NCBI GenBank assembly: GCA_002356215.1
Contig: AP017959.1
Coordinates: 496,001-560,000, forward strand
Length of the DNA stretch: 64,000 nt
Direction: 5' to 3'
Source: [Synechococcus] sp. NIES-970
GTDB lineage: Bacteria; Cyanobacteriota; Cyanobacteriia; Cyanobacteriales; MRBY01
The notes beneath the pieces are model-generated. The model did not search any database, had not been told where the DNA came from, and was given only the letters and a program-made list of their open reading frames with translations. Position numbers and translations under genes: made by a program. Each line of letters starts with the position of its first letter. Positions within the stretch are counted from its first letter, which is position 1. Positions 53,402-63,365 of this stretch are shown here, piece after piece.

Positions 53402-53746
53402 ATGATTTTCAACTCTGACTTTTTTCCCACCGATGTTAACGAACAGACCGCCAACAATTTGATGGAATACTTGCAACAGCAAAATCCAGATGTCTTGGCG
53501 CGGGTTGCTCAGTCTGCAAGCTCGGAGATAAAAGATCTGATTGCTCATAATGTCAGAGGTCTGATTGGAGTTTTACCCCCAGATGATTTTCAGGTGAGTA
53601 TCACCACAGACCGCGAAAATTTAGCAAATCTCCTCGCTTCTGCCATGATGACAGGCTACTTTCTCGGACAGATGGAACAGCGCATGAACCTCGAAGATAG
53701 CTTGATTGCATCTGGCTCCCTCCAGCGGGAATTAGATTTTGAGTAA
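53402..53746 (+). CDS. DUF760 family protein
   Basis: A 114-residue acidic soluble protein. It has the DUF760 pattern: NNLMEYLQQQNPDVLARVAQSASSEIKDLIAHNVRGLIGVLPPDDFQVSITTDRENLANLLASAMMTGYFLGQMEQR. This family is found in cyanobacteria and plastids, and its function is unknown. The ATG at 53402 begins MIFNSDFF. It stands alone, divergent from the methyltransferase and closed by a bidirectional terminator. Confidence 0.85.
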   Translation: MIFNSDFFPTDVNEQTANNLMEYLQQQNPDVLARVAQSASSEIKDLIAHNVRGLIGVLPPDDFQVSITTDRENLANLLASAMMTGYFLGQMEQRMNLEDSLIASGSLQRELDFE

Positions 53747-53762
53747 AGTTTTTGGCACAAAA

Positions 53763-53787
53763 AAAGGTGGTGCTTAGGCCACCTTTT
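53763..53787. terminator. bidirectional terminator between DUF760 and S1 protein genes
   Basis: AAAGGTGG (53763-53770) pairs with CCACCTTT (53779-53786), with an 8-nt loop, an A-run on the left and T on the right. It serves both converging genes. Confidence 0.8.
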
Positions 53788-53841
53788 ATCGCTCAGCATC
53801 ATTGGTCACGCAATCAATTCAACTCACATTCTATTGATTGT

Positions 53842-54735
53842 CTAGACAGTGATATTGAGCTTTTTCCGGGCAGCTTCAACCCGCTCATCAGCATTAGCTT
53901 GGAGTTCTTCAAACTTTTCAATGACTTCACCGGGGAACTTTTCAAGAGCTTGCAAAGAAAGGGAAATGCGGTTGCTGCTTTCTTCGATGTCTGCAATCAA
54001 AACCCGGATCTCTTGGCCGATTGTAAAAAAGTCTTCTAATTGTCCGAGAGATTTTTCGCTGATTTGACTACGGTGGAGCAGGCCAGTCGTGCCATCGAGG
54101 TCGACAAATACACCGTAGGGTTTAATGTTAGCGATTTTCCCACTGACCAGAGAGCCAATGGAGAGGCGGCGCATAATTTCTGCTTGGGCAGCGTAGCGCT
54201 GGGAAAGCACGAGTTTGCGTCTTTCTTGGTCAAATTCGAGAAAGTTGACTGTCAGGAGTTGGCCCATGAGGTTGTCGATATTTTTGTCCACAAGGTGGGA
54301 GTTGGGGATAAAGCCCCGGAGCCCTCGGACATCTCCGGTGATGCCACCACGGTTACTGCCGGTAATGCGTATCTGCACGGAAGCACCTGCCTCGGCTGCT
54401 TGGGCCAGTTCTGCCCAAACTCGCTGTTCGGCTAATTTCCGCCGGGAAAGGGTGACTTGTCCTTCGGCATTTTGACCACGGATAATCAGAAATTCGACGC
54501 TTTCACCGACGGGGAGAGCGGTGTGGGTATCGGTTTCGCCGGAGAGGAGCGCTTCCTGGGTGGGGGCAAACCCGGGAGACTTTCCGCCAATATCCACCAG
54601 GACGCCATCGGATAGATGATCAAAAATTTTGCCTGTCACCACTTGCCCCTGTTCAAAGTGATAGTCGTGTTCGGTTAGGGCATGCTCAAAGTCATCCATG
54701 GAAAAGGCGATCGCGGGATTGGGCTCTGCAGTCAT
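53842..54735 (-). CDS. ribosomal protein S1-type RNA-binding protein with three S1 domains
   Basis: A 297-residue protein made of three S1 domains: about residues 26-105 (GQVVTGKIFDHLSDGVLVDIGGKSPGF), 115-185 (GASVQIRITGSNRGGITGDVRGLRGFIP) and 195-270 (GSLVSGKIANIKPYGVFVDLDGTTGLLHRSQIS). Ribosomal protein S1 of cyanobacteria is about this size with three domains; there are usually two paralogues (rps1a and rps1b), and which one this is cannot be decided here. S1 helps initiation on mRNAs with weak Shine-Dalgarno sequences, which are common in this window. The start ATG at 54735 is preceded by a normal leader. Confidence 0.9.
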   Translation of the reverse strand: MTAEPNPAIAFSMDDFEHALTEHDYHFEQGQVVTGKIFDHLSDGVLVDIGGKSPGFAPTQEALLSGETDTHTALPVGESVEFLIIRGQNAEGQVTLSRRKLAEQRVWAELAQAAEAGASVQIRITGSNRGGITGDVRGLRGFIPNSHLVDKNIDNLMGQLLTVNFLEFDQERRKLVLSQRYAAQAEIMRRLSIGSLVSGKIANIKPYGVFVDLDGTTGLLHRSQISEKSLGQLEDFFTIGQEIRVLIADIEESSNRISLSLQALEKFPGEVIEKFEELQANADERVEAARKKLNITV

Positions 54736-54815
54736 TGCTAAATCGTTAGTCTGAATATGAAAAAGGTTGGAATAGGCTTAATCCTATCGTACTCCGGGGT
54801 CGCCGTCGTCACTGC

Positions 54816-56615
54816 TTAGTGGGGCTTCAGTTGCTGAAAAAAATTCTGGTCTGTCTGGAGCATGGCGGTGAAGGTGTTGACAGGGATGGGAGGGCTAAAT
54901 AAAAACCCTTGAATTTCGTCGCAATGTTGGGCCTTGAGAAATTCGAGCTCAGCGATAGTTTCAACTCCTTCGGCAACGGTAGTGAGCTTGAGTTGCTTAG
55001 CCATCATAATGATGTGCTTGACGATGGTGGAGTTGGTGATATTGCGGTCAACATTTTGGACGAAACAGCGGTCTATTTTGAGGATGTCGAAGGGGAAATT
55101 TTGGAGATAGCTCAGGGAAGAGTAGCCGGTGCCAAAGTCGTCGATCGCAATGGAAAAGCCACGATTTTTTAGGACTTGCAGGTGGGCGATCGCCAGATCC
55201 ACATCTGAGATCAATGTGCTTTCGGTCACCTCCAACTCTAACTGTACAGGGTCAATACCATAGGTTTTGGTAATATCCAGAAGATTGTCAACGAGATTCG
55301 TTTGATAAAATTGCCGTCCAGAAAGATTAACGGCAATTTTAGGGCAGGGAATCCCTTGGGTATTCCAGATCTGGGCTTGGTGACAGGCGGCCCGAAAAAC
55401 CCATTCACCGATACTCCCAATTAAGCCGTTTTGTTCCGCGAGGGGGATGAATTGAGCAGGGGAAATCATCCCTAATTCTGGATGGAACCAGCGAATCAAC
55501 GCTTCTGCTCCGGCGATCTTACCTGTTTTGACGCAAATCTTAGGCTGATAGTACAGGGTCAACTGATGCTGCTGGATGGCCTCATAGAGGGCGGCATCGA
55601 GGAGCAAACTTTGGTGATTGGCCTTGACCTGGGCTTCTTGGAAACAGGAATAATAGTTGGTGTTACCCCGTTGACGCGCCACTTCCATCGCCTGTTTTGC
55701 TTGGTTGAGATATTTGTCAAAGTTATATTCTTGGTAGGGCATGGTACACATGCCAATGTGCCAACTGATCAAAACCTTTTGGTTATTAATCGCTAAAGGA
55801 CTCCCAAAAGCAGTGAGAATCTGTTCTGCCATTCGGTTCAGGTCAATTTCGGCGATCTCACAACCGGGGGGATAGACCAACACAAAATCCGTGTAATTCA
55901 GACAAGCAAGATAAGCTTCTTCTGGTACGGTGATGACCAGTTGGCGCACGATGTGTTTGAGAACAATATTGCCAAATTGATAGCCAAATAACTCGTTGAT
56001 TTTTTCAAAGCGGTCAATGCTGAGATAAAAAATTGGCAATTGCCATTGAGCGTGCGGATCCCCATTCTGTTGGATGAGCGGATCCCATTGCCTCAGGAGG
56101 CGGTTGAGGTCATCGCGGAGGGCCAGTTGATTGGGGAGCTGGGTGACGGGATCATGGGTGACGGTGTAGTTAATTCCTTGGCGATCGCCTTCCTGCTGCT
56201 GAAAATGTCCCTGCCAAGACCGTTGTTTTCGCAAACGGGTTTTAATAGCATCTAGGAGCTCATGGGTCGTAAAAGGCTTCGTGAGATAATCATCGGCACC
56301 GAGGTTCATCCCCTGACGAATATTTTCCTTTGTGCCTTTTGCGGTCAAAAAAATGAAGGGAATTGTCTCTGTTTCTGGATCAGCCTGGAGAATTTCTAAG
56401 ACACCATAGCCATCTAACCCCGGCATCATAATGTCACAGATGATTAAATCCGGGCGGTTTTCAATGGCGATTCCCACACCGATCTGGCCATTTTCGGCTT
56501 CGAGGACTTGGTAATCCTCGGCAATGAGGAGGGTGACAATTAGTTCCCGAATGGAATCTTCGTCTTCAACCACCAAAATTGTAGGGGAGGGGGCGACCAT
56601 AATAGGGGCTTCCAT
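54816..56615 (-). CDS. response regulator with degenerate GGDEF and intact EAL domain
   Basis: A 599-residue signalling protein. It has an N-terminal receiver domain (ILVVEDEDSIRELIVTLL; phosphoacceptor Asp in LIICDIMMPGLDG; LTAKGTKEN; DDYLTKPF), then a GGDEF-like domain whose signature is replaced by NYTDF, so it should not make c-di-GMP. The C-terminal EAL domain keeps EALIRWFHP, DDFGTGYSSLSYLQNFPFDILKID and the final QGFLFSPP, so it should degrade c-di-GMP. The adjacent histidine kinase at 56631, 15 bp upstream, is the likely partner. The start is near MEAPIMVAPSPTILVVEDED; a shorter start at Met6 is possible. Confidence 0.92.
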   Translation of the reverse strand: MEAPIMVAPSPTILVVEDEDSIRELIVTLLIAEDYQVLEAENGQIGVGIAIENRPDLIICDIMMPGLDGYGVLEILQADPETETIPFIFLTAKGTKENIRQGMNLGADDYLTKPFTTHELLDAIKTRLRKQRSWQGHFQQQEGDRQGINYTVTHDPVTQLPNQLALRDDLNRLLRQWDPLIQQNGDPHAQWQLPIFYLSIDRFEKINELFGYQFGNIVLKHIVRQLVITVPEEAYLACLNYTDFVLVYPPGCEIAEIDLNRMAEQILTAFGSPLAINNQKVLISWHIGMCTMPYQEYNFDKYLNQAKQAMEVARQRGNTNYYSCFQEAQVKANHQSLLLDAALYEAIQQHQLTLYYQPKICVKTGKIAGAEALIRWFHPELGMISPAQFIPLAEQNGLIGSIGEWVFRAACHQAQIWNTQGIPCPKIAVNLSGRQFYQTNLVDNLLDITKTYGIDPVQLELEVTESTLISDVDLAIAHLQVLKNRGFSIAIDDFGTGYSSLSYLQNFPFDILKIDRCFVQNVDRNITNSTIVKHIIMMAKQLKLTTVAEGVETIAELEFLKAQHCDEIQGFLFSPPIPVNTFTAMLQTDQNFFQQLKPH

Positions 56616-56630
56616 AGAAATGCAGTGGGA

Positions 56631-57779
56631 TTAGGCGTTGCCGACGAAGGCACAGGGAATGTTCACACGAAAAGTGCTCCCCGAATTGACTACACTTGCA
56701 ACCATGATCGTACCATTGTGTAAGTCGATGTAGCGTTTCACAATATGTAGGCCAAGCCCAGTCCCAGGAATTTTACCGACATTTTGGGCCCGATGAAAAG
56801 GCTCGAAAAGGTGTTGTAGATCGGCTGGGGGGATGCCGATACCCCGGTCGGTGATCATCATCGTAATTTGTTCGTCTTGACAACTAATCATGAGACCGAT
56901 CGCCTCTCCGGGAAACGAGTATTTAAGGGCATTGGATAATAGATTAGAGAGAATATGACGGATGATCTTGCTATCGAGGATAGGGAGGAGGGGGCGATCG
57001 CCTTTGAGCTGCGGATCAAAGTCCAGCACAATGGGATGGGTGTGGTCAAAAACAACCTGCAACTCCTCAATGATTGCGTGACAGAGGGGCTCTAAGTGAA
57101 CGGGGGCCGGATCAAAGATCAACTGACCTGCATCTACACGACTGACCGAAAGCACATCATCTACCAGGGCTTGGAGACGCTGGGCTGCATCTTTAATGCG
57201 TTGGAGGTGGCGACGTTGGGCCTCCGGGTCGAATTTGTGCGAATACTGCTCTAAAAGTTCCGTAAAGCCCAGAATCGAAGTGAGTGGCGTACGAAATTCA
57301 TGGGAGGCGATGTCAATAAATCGGGTTTTCAGCTGGTTGAGCTCTTTTTCCCGCATCAGGGCATTATGCATATCCAATTCCACCTGTTTGCGATCGCTGA
57401 TATCCCGCATCACCCCCACGACCCAAAAATTTTCTTGGTCCAGGAATGGTTCCTTGGGGACACCCCGGTCTTGGATCCAGAGGTAAGAGCCATCACGGTG
57501 TTGGAAGCGGTATTCCAAGTCATAGGCTTCTCCTTGGGTGTAGGCTCGTTCAAGGCTGACGAGGGCTTTAGGCTGATCTTCAGGGTAGAGTCGCTTGAGC
57601 CAATCCTGGCCATGGTTGCCAATTTCTGCATCAGAATAGCCCAAAACTTTAGTGAAATCTCCGTGCCAAATGATCGCCCCTGTCTTTAAACAACGTTCAT
57701 AGACAATATCGCCAAGGGCTTTGATGAGGGCGGGATTGTATTGCATATCTATCGGGGAGCTGCAGTGAAGAGAAGACAA
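56631..57779 (-). CDS. PAS-domain sensor histidine kinase
   Basis: A 382-residue soluble sensor kinase. The N-terminal PAS fold with PAC segment runs from about residue 20 to 135 (FTKVLGYSDAEI, YRFQHRDGSYLWIQDRG, VGVMRDISDRKQ). The dimerisation domain has the phospho-acceptor His in IASHEFRTPLTSILGFTE. The catalytic domain keeps the N box (HILSNLLSNALKYS), the G1 box DRGIGIPP and the G2 box GTGLGLHIVKRYIDLHNG. No transmembrane helix is present, so it senses a cytosolic signal. Met12 is an alternative start. It is the upstream gene of a pair with the REC-EAL regulator. Confidence 0.93.
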   Translation of the reverse strand: MSSLHCSSPIDMQYNPALIKALGDIVYERCLKTGAIIWHGDFTKVLGYSDAEIGNHGQDWLKRLYPEDQPKALVSLERAYTQGEAYDLEYRFQHRDGSYLWIQDRGVPKEPFLDQENFWVVGVMRDISDRKQVELDMHNALMREKELNQLKTRFIDIASHEFRTPLTSILGFTELLEQYSHKFDPEAQRRHLQRIKDAAQRLQALVDDVLSVSRVDAGQLIFDPAPVHLEPLCHAIIEELQVVFDHTHPIVLDFDPQLKGDRPLLPILDSKIIRHILSNLLSNALKYSFPGEAIGLMISCQDEQITMMITDRGIGIPPADLQHLFEPFHRAQNVGKIPGTGLGLHIVKRYIDLHNGTIMVASVVNSGSTFRVNIPCAFVGNA

Positions 57780-57893
57780 AGTTGAGACATTGGCGATCGC
57801 TGCGGGAAATGGCAGAAAATCAGTGTAATACTAAAAATAAATGCGTCACACATTCAGTGACTTCGCATTAGTCAGGGACCTGGCATCAGAACA

Positions 57894-58499
57894 ATGGAAG
57901 AGGGGATGGTCAAGGAAGTAGATTTTTGGGAAGAAAAATACCAAACAGCTCAACATCGTTGGGATTTAGGCCAAGCCGCGCCCCCTCTACAGGACTATTG
58001 GGTCAGAGAACAAGCTCCTTCCCAAGGTGATCTTGTGGTTTTAGGGTGTGGCCAGGGCCATGACGCGATTTTTTTAGCCCGCCAGGGATTGACTGTGACG
58101 GGGGTTGATTTTGCGCCCACAGCGATCGCCGCCGCTAGGGATCTCGCCCAAAAGAACGAGGTTACCCTTACTTTACTCGAAGAAAATATTTTCGATCTGC
58201 CAAAAAGTCATAAAAGTCATTTTGATTATCTGTTTGAACATACGTGTTTTTGTGCGATCGCCCCGGAGCAGCGACCAGATTACGTGACCCTTGCGGCGAG
58301 TATCCTCAAGCCCGGCGGTAAACTCTACGGCATTTTTTATACTCACAATAGAGAAGGGGGGCCACCTTTTGGTAGTACCCCCCAGGAATTAGTCGACCTA
58401 TTTTCACCGGCTTTTGAAATATTGAGCCTCGATCCGATCCACAATTCAATTCCCAGTCGCCAGGGCGATGAACATTGGGCGGTCTTTGAGAAAAAATAG
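57894..58499 (+). CDS. TPMT-family SAM methyltransferase
   Basis: A 201-residue methyltransferase of the thiopurine/thiol methyltransferase group. It has the N-terminal FWEEKYQTAQHRWDLGQAAPPL segment typical of the family (about residues 11-32). The SAM motif is LGCGQGHDAIFLARQGLTVTGVDFAPTAI, then EHTCFCAIAPEQRPDYV and LKPGGKLYGIFYTHN. Family members methylate thiopurines, selenite, tellurite, halides or thiols; the substrate here is not known. An ATG at 57894 or the second ATG five codons later may be used. It is divergent from the histidine kinase gene. Confidence 0.88.
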   Translation: MEEGMVKEVDFWEEKYQTAQHRWDLGQAAPPLQDYWVREQAPSQGDLVVLGCGQGHDAIFLARQGLTVTGVDFAPTAIAAARDLAQKNEVTLTLLEENIFDLPKSHKSHFDYLFEHTCFCAIAPEQRPDYVTLAASILKPGGKLYGIFYTHNREGGPPFGSTPQELVDLFSPAFEILSLDPIHNSIPSRQGDEHWAVFEKK

Positions 58500-58520
58500 A
58501 CTGATTTTTAGGGCGATCGC

Positions 58521-59288
<768 letters not shown>

Positions 59289-59396
59289 CTAATCTCTCCA
59301 AAAGTCTTTGCATGTTGATGACTGGGTTATCATAGAAGTTAGGGTTGTACGAGCGCAACAATTCCTATAACCACCACAGTTTAGAGGTGTTTTCTA

Positions 59397-59720
59397 ATGG
59401 CCATTAAAAAACAATTTTCCAGCTTTGAAGCAATGTTAGAGCAGGCCGAAAAGCCCGTACTTGTCGATTTTTATGCCACCTGGTGCGGCCCTTGCCAAAT
59501 TATGGGAAAAACCCTCGAAGAAATTAGTGCTCAAATGGCCAATGAAATTCAAATCGTCAAGGTTGACGGCGATCGTTACCATAACCTTGCATCTCACCAT
59601 GGCGTCCATGCCTACCCGACCCTTGTCCTCTACAACAAAGGCCAGTTGGTTTCTCGCATTGAAGGAGCAGTCCCGGCTCAGCAACTAATGCAACAAATAC
59701 GCCGCGCCCTTCAAAATTAA
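59397..59720 (+). CDS. trxA: thioredoxin
   Basis: A 107-residue thioredoxin with the WCGPC active site (Cys30, Cys33) in FYATWCGPCQIMGK and the cis-Pro in HAYPTLVLY. It reduces target disulfides using ferredoxin- or NADPH-thioredoxin reductase. The Asp-rich VDGDRYHNLASHHGVHAYP segment differs from the m-type consensus, so it may be one of the minor cyanobacterial thioredoxins. The ATG at 59397 begins MAIKKQFSSFE. It is divergent from fabG. Confidence 0.95.
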   Translation: MAIKKQFSSFEAMLEQAEKPVLVDFYATWCGPCQIMGKTLEEISAQMANEIQIVKVDGDRYHNLASHHGVHAYPTLVLYNKGQLVSRIEGAVPAQQLMQQIRRALQN

Positions 59721-60027
59721 TCTTTTTATTGCCGCGCTTTCTGCCTCTCCCTAGGCCATAATTTCAGCAAAAGTTCGTCATAAAAACCCAACATAAATTT
59801 ACATTCTTTGACTTCTCCCTGACTTTTTTGGAGATCAAGAATTACTTTATGAATTTATGAAAAGAAAGACCGAGATATCCTTCCATCAACGGTTGGCCTC
59901 ACGTTACAGTGAAGTGTAAGAAAATCAAATATCAAGCCACGAAAAAAGTTGTCGACCTGTAGTCAAAATTTTTTCGGGGTGGCGTAGGGGTTTTTAGCAG
60001 TTGATAATTGATATCAGGGAGCGCAAA
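59721..60027. other. gene-free region between trxA and a secreted-protein gene
   Basis: About 305 bp with no credible gene and no clear terminator. It is AT-rich and should carry the promoter for the gene at 60028. A short T-run at 59967-59973 stands near the gene, without a stem. Confidence 0.4.
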
Positions 60028-60591
60028 ATGATGTGGCAAACTTTAAGCAAATTCGCAAAAAATCTCTTCATTCGGCCTGCTGCCCTTTTGTTAGGACTAG
60101 GTTTGACGGCGATCGCCCCAACCCCTAATTTCGCTGCTCCCCTCGAGCATCCCCACATAAGCTCCCGCGAAAGTTCTGCCGATTCGCTCAATATCAGACT
60201 TATCGCCCAACAGCAGAGCGCCATATTCGTCTATGGAACTTCTCCCATTGCCCAACAGTGGGGCCAAGATTACATGGTGCTCCAGGTAGATTTTGATAAC
60301 CACGTCCAAGGCGCTTTCTACCAGGTGGATTCAGAGTATGCTTGTTTTTCGGGTGAAATCCACAACGGTAAGCTAGACCTGGCAGTGATTGATCCCTATG
60401 AGCAAGTCGCTTACGCCTATCAACTGGATTACACCGCCCAAGGTTATCTGGCGAATGGTGGCGATCGCCCAGTTTTGCAATTTATTCCCGAGGGCTTTCA
60501 ACCTATCAATGTTCCTAGTGAATTAGACTATGCCCTCCTCCAAGAATGTGGCGGCACAATACCCCAAACAAAGGCTATGGTTGAGACCTAG
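60028..60591 (+). CDS. secreted protein of unknown function
   Basis: A 187-residue protein (from the ATG at 60028; a second ATG directly follows and a TTG at 60001 is also open). It starts with a signal peptide (KNLFIRPAALLLGLGLTAIAPTPNFAA), likely cleaved near residue 36, so it should be periplasmic or secreted. The mature part is a beta-rich domain with IFVYGTSPIAQQWGQDYMVLQVDFDNHVQGAFYQVDSEYACFSGEI and an acidic C-terminus with two cysteines. No family was recognised with confidence. It stands alone on its strand. Confidence 0.7.
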   Translation: MMWQTLSKFAKNLFIRPAALLLGLGLTAIAPTPNFAAPLEHPHISSRESSADSLNIRLIAQQQSAIFVYGTSPIAQQWGQDYMVLQVDFDNHVQGAFYQVDSEYACFSGEIHNGKLDLAVIDPYEQVAYAYQLDYTAQGYLANGGDRPVLQFIPEGFQPINVPSELDYALLQECGGTIPQTKAMVET

Positions 60592-60856
60592 GAAATCAAA
60601 GCAATTTCCCCATCGACAAAAAACTCAGAGACTTATTCCATTTCCGGACACTTTTGATGATTTCCTAAACAGGGAGAATTAGTCGGCGTCGTAATTGCCA
60701 AGAAAGTTGACAAGTCACCTTAGAGATGGGGAGATTTTTTGTGCAACGATTCAACTTGCCCTAACAGAAAAAAATCAGCCAAGGCAATAGAAGCGAGCAA
60801 CGAGCGATCGCCAATTGTTGCTCTTTCTGGTTAGCCATCAAAAATCGACCACTGGC

Positions 60857-61315
60857 TTAACTTCCTTCCCCTTGGGTTTGTTGTTGTCGTTGCCAAGCTA
60901 CCGTTCCCCAAGTCGTCATTAGGTGACAGAGAAGTCCTGCTGGCCCAGCAAAGAGACAGAGGGCCAAAGAATGGCGTGTGAAAATATTTCTTTCTAACCC
61001 CTGTTGATAAATCCAACGGCCTACAAACAGATCCATCACCAGGAAGTGAGTCCACCCCGTCGCCATCACTGGAGGCAAAGAAAATAAGGCGGCTAGGTCA
61101 CCAAGGGTTGGATTTGACCAAATGGCAGCTTGATCTGGGTCGAGGGAGAGCGCAAATAAGGCGATATAAACCACCGCCAAAACCGCAAAGGGAACTAAGG
61201 AATCCATTACTTTTTGGGTGACCTGCCACCGGGGGGCCAGAACCATCAATCCCCAAAAGGGCAAAACAAAAATATTGGTAAAGTTAAATACAATTTCTAA
61301 GTTTTCTAACGTCAT
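60857..61315 (-). CDS. ABA4-like membrane protein (DUF4281)
   Basis: A 152-residue membrane protein from the ATG at 61315 (MTLENLEIVFNFTNIFVLPFW). It has four hydrophobic helices and the ABA4/DUF4281 features: LPFWGLMVLAPRW, the SLPPVMATGWTHFLVMDLFVGRWIYQQG segment near the middle, and HSLALCLFAGPAGLLCHLM. In plants ABA4 is needed for neoxanthin formation; cyanobacterial homologues have unknown roles. A longer frame to 61405 adds no family features. Confidence 0.82.
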   Translation of the reverse strand: MTLENLEIVFNFTNIFVLPFWGLMVLAPRWQVTQKVMDSLVPFAVLAVVYIALFALSLDPDQAAIWSNPTLGDLAALFSLPPVMATGWTHFLVMDLFVGRWIYQQGLERNIFTRHSLALCLFAGPAGLLCHLMTTWGTVAWQRQQQTQGEGS

Positions 61316-61467
61316 ATTGCTTACAGATAACGGTGTAGATAGGCTTTGGGGTGCACTTGGGTATGATAACCGTAGCGTATCAATCTGGCGTATTGCCCCT
61401 GGCAAATTTAAATCTTAAAAAAGTATTAAAAGGTTTAAAATAGTCGTGTCACTATGGAGACAATAAG

Positions 61468-61830
61468 GTGTTTATTCGACTGGCTCAACAGCATCGTGAT
61501 TTCGTCAAAGACCTCGTCATGAGTCTACAGGCCCTGGCGATCGCCCTCGAAAACCGTGGTTATCTCGCTTCTTGCTATACCTGTGGCGCTGAACTCAACA
61601 GTGCGTCCTTCATGGTAAGCCTAGGCGAAAATCATCTGATCCGTTTTCTTGTTTCCGACTATGGCATCACCTGGACCGAGATGCGTGACGAGCGGGAGCT
61701 CATGAAGCTGGAAGGGGCCGAAGCGATTAGTCAGCTCCAAGAGCTTGCCAACATGATCAAGTATCAACGGGAACTGCCCAAAGAATTTTCTTACCAGCGC
61801 CCCGAAACAGAATCGCTAATAACCCTCTAA
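61468..61830 (+). CDS. DUF1815 family protein
   Basis: A 120-residue soluble protein beginning at a GTG (61468) with MFIRLAQQHRDFVKDLVMSLQALAIALE. The family core RGYLASCYTCGAELNSASFMVSLGENHLIRFLVSDYGITWTEMRDERELMKLEGAEAISQLQELANMIKY is characteristic of DUF1815, which is confined to cyanobacteria and plastids. A CYTCG pair could bind a metal. Function unknown. It is closed by a strong terminator. Confidence 0.85.
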   Translation: MFIRLAQQHRDFVKDLVMSLQALAIALENRGYLASCYTCGAELNSASFMVSLGENHLIRFLVSDYGITWTEMRDERELMKLEGAEAISQLQELANMIKYQRELPKEFSYQRPETESLITL

Positions 61831-61867
61831 GGAACAGTAAATTTCTCTCAATTGTTTACGACGCTGC

Positions 61868-61906
61868 AAAAAGGATCTCTGGTATGAAAATTCAGAGATC
61901 CTTTTT
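61868..61906. terminator. bidirectional terminator between DUF1815 and cdsA
   Basis: GGATCTCTG (61873-61881) pairs with CAGAGATCC (61893-61901), an 11-nt loop, A5 on the left and T5 on the right. It can end both converging transcripts. Confidence 0.88.
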
Positions 61907-61938
61907 AAAGGATTCAATTTCGATGCGTGGAATTGCCC

Positions 61939-62817
61939 CTAGGGACTGAATATCGGCAGGCAGATCGTGACGAATAAATAGACCACAGGGGCAGTAAACA
62001 CATAACTATCTGTGCGGTCGAGAATGCCGCCATGACCGGGAATCAACTGTCCGGAGTCTTTAAAGCCTGCATCTCGCTTCATGATCGACTCAGTCAAGTC
62101 TCCCAATAGGGTTGTGACGCTGATTAAAAAGCCGAGTAATGTGCCGGTGAGTGGCCACCAAGCCCAGTCCAGATACCAAGCGCCAGCGATCGCCACAGCG
62201 ATGGTCCCTAGGGCACCAAAAATCGCTCCTTCTACTGTTTTTTTGGGGCTAATGGCAGAGAGTTTGGTTTTGCCGAGCCATTTTCCCATAAAGTATGCGC
62301 CGATGTCTGCTGCCCAAATACAGACCATCACCACAAAAGTAAGCTTGAGGGCGTGGGGCAGATCAAACCATTCTGTCCAGGAGGCAGGCAGATAACCATA
62401 AAATGGGAGGTTACTAACGGCCTGGGTTTCCGCAAGGCTACCCATCCGCAAACGCACCCAGTAACTCGGCATATAACCACCATAGAAAAGGCCCAAAATC
62501 GACGTGGACATATCGGCGATCGTTGCCATTTTTGGCTGGAACAACAGATAGAAACAAATGAAGGTTCCGGCGAGGGGGAAGAGGGCGTCGGCTAAGCCGG
62601 GGTTGAGGGTGGCAATAACTAAGAGCAGTTGAGAGACAATCAAGGTGCTTTTGACTGCTGGTGCTAATCCTTTTGCCCGAACCATCCGGAAATATTCCTG
62701 CTGGCCAAGGAACACCAAAATGCCCATTCCGCAGGTAAAGTACCAGCCCCCTAAAACAATGAGGGTTAAGGCGAGGGCGATCGCCACTACACCACTAATG
62801 ATTCGCGACAAAGACAT
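61939..62817 (-). CDS. cdsA: phosphatidate cytidylyltransferase
   Basis: CdsA makes CDP-diacylglycerol, the precursor of phosphatidylglycerol, in the membrane. The 292-residue protein has about eight hydrophobic helices. The C-terminal signature SIMKRDAGFKDSGQLIPGHGGILDRTDSY is at about residues 235-263. CIWAADIGAYFMGKWLGKTKLSAISPKKTVEGAI, before it, binds the CTP moiety in the family. The start is an ATG at 62817. It stands alone with the terminator at its 3' end. Confidence 0.95.
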   Translation of the reverse strand: MSLSRIISGVVAIALALTLIVLGGWYFTCGMGILVFLGQQEYFRMVRAKGLAPAVKSTLIVSQLLLVIATLNPGLADALFPLAGTFICFYLLFQPKMATIADMSTSILGLFYGGYMPSYWVRLRMGSLAETQAVSNLPFYGYLPASWTEWFDLPHALKLTFVVMVCIWAADIGAYFMGKWLGKTKLSAISPKKTVEGAIFGALGTIAVAIAGAWYLDWAWWPLTGTLLGFLISVTTLLGDLTESIMKRDAGFKDSGQLIPGHGGILDRTDSYVFTAPVVYLFVTICLPIFSP

Positions 62818-63041
62818 AGGCTTGCAAGCTCATGGCTGGGGGCATTCGATAAAAGAATTAAAGCAATTCCCCCATGGTTGTTAAAGAAAATTTTATCAAA
62901 CGTTAACAGGATCCATTGCCTGACTGGGAGGAATTCTTACGGGTAGGACTGTTTTCCCCAAGGGTCTTGACCCAGTACAGTACTTGGAGATGCTAACACA
63001 GCTATTTTCCTCGCTGCCAAAAGCTTAACCTTACACAAGAT

Positions 63042-63365
63042 TTAGGGCGGTTCTGGGAAAAGATTTGTGCTAATCCATGCCCCGTAAGTTGCTTCTACAT
63101 GTTCCAGGGCGATCGCATAGATTGCCGGCAGCTCGTAGGGATGATTTGCTTTAATCAAAGCTTCCAAGGCCGCATATTGCTCGTTCGTGATTTTACAGGA
63201 GAGGCGAAATTCTGGTTCCTGTTGCAGGGCTCCTTCCCAATAATAAAAGCTTTCGATGCTATCAATGTGAATACAAGCCGCTAAACGCTGCGCCATAATT
63301 TCCTGCGCCAATTTTTGGGCCGCTTGGTGATCATTAACAGTGGTGATAACGATGAGATATTTCAT
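63042..63365 (-). CDS. cutA: divalent-cation tolerance protein CutA
   Basis: A 107-residue protein that forms a stable trimer. The CutA1 features are present: IVITTVNDHQAAQKLAQEIMAQRLAACIHIDSIESFYYWEGALQQEPEFRLSCKITNEQYAALEALIKANHPYELPAIYAI. Its physiological role is not settled, despite the copper-tolerance name. It overlaps the upstream GGDEF gene by 4 bp (ATGA), so the two are translationally coupled. Confidence 0.93.
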   Translation of the reverse strand: MKYLIVITTVNDHQAAQKLAQEIMAQRLAACIHIDSIESFYYWEGALQQEPEFRLSCKITNEQYAALEALIKANHPYELPAIYAIALEHVEATYGAWISTNLFPEPP

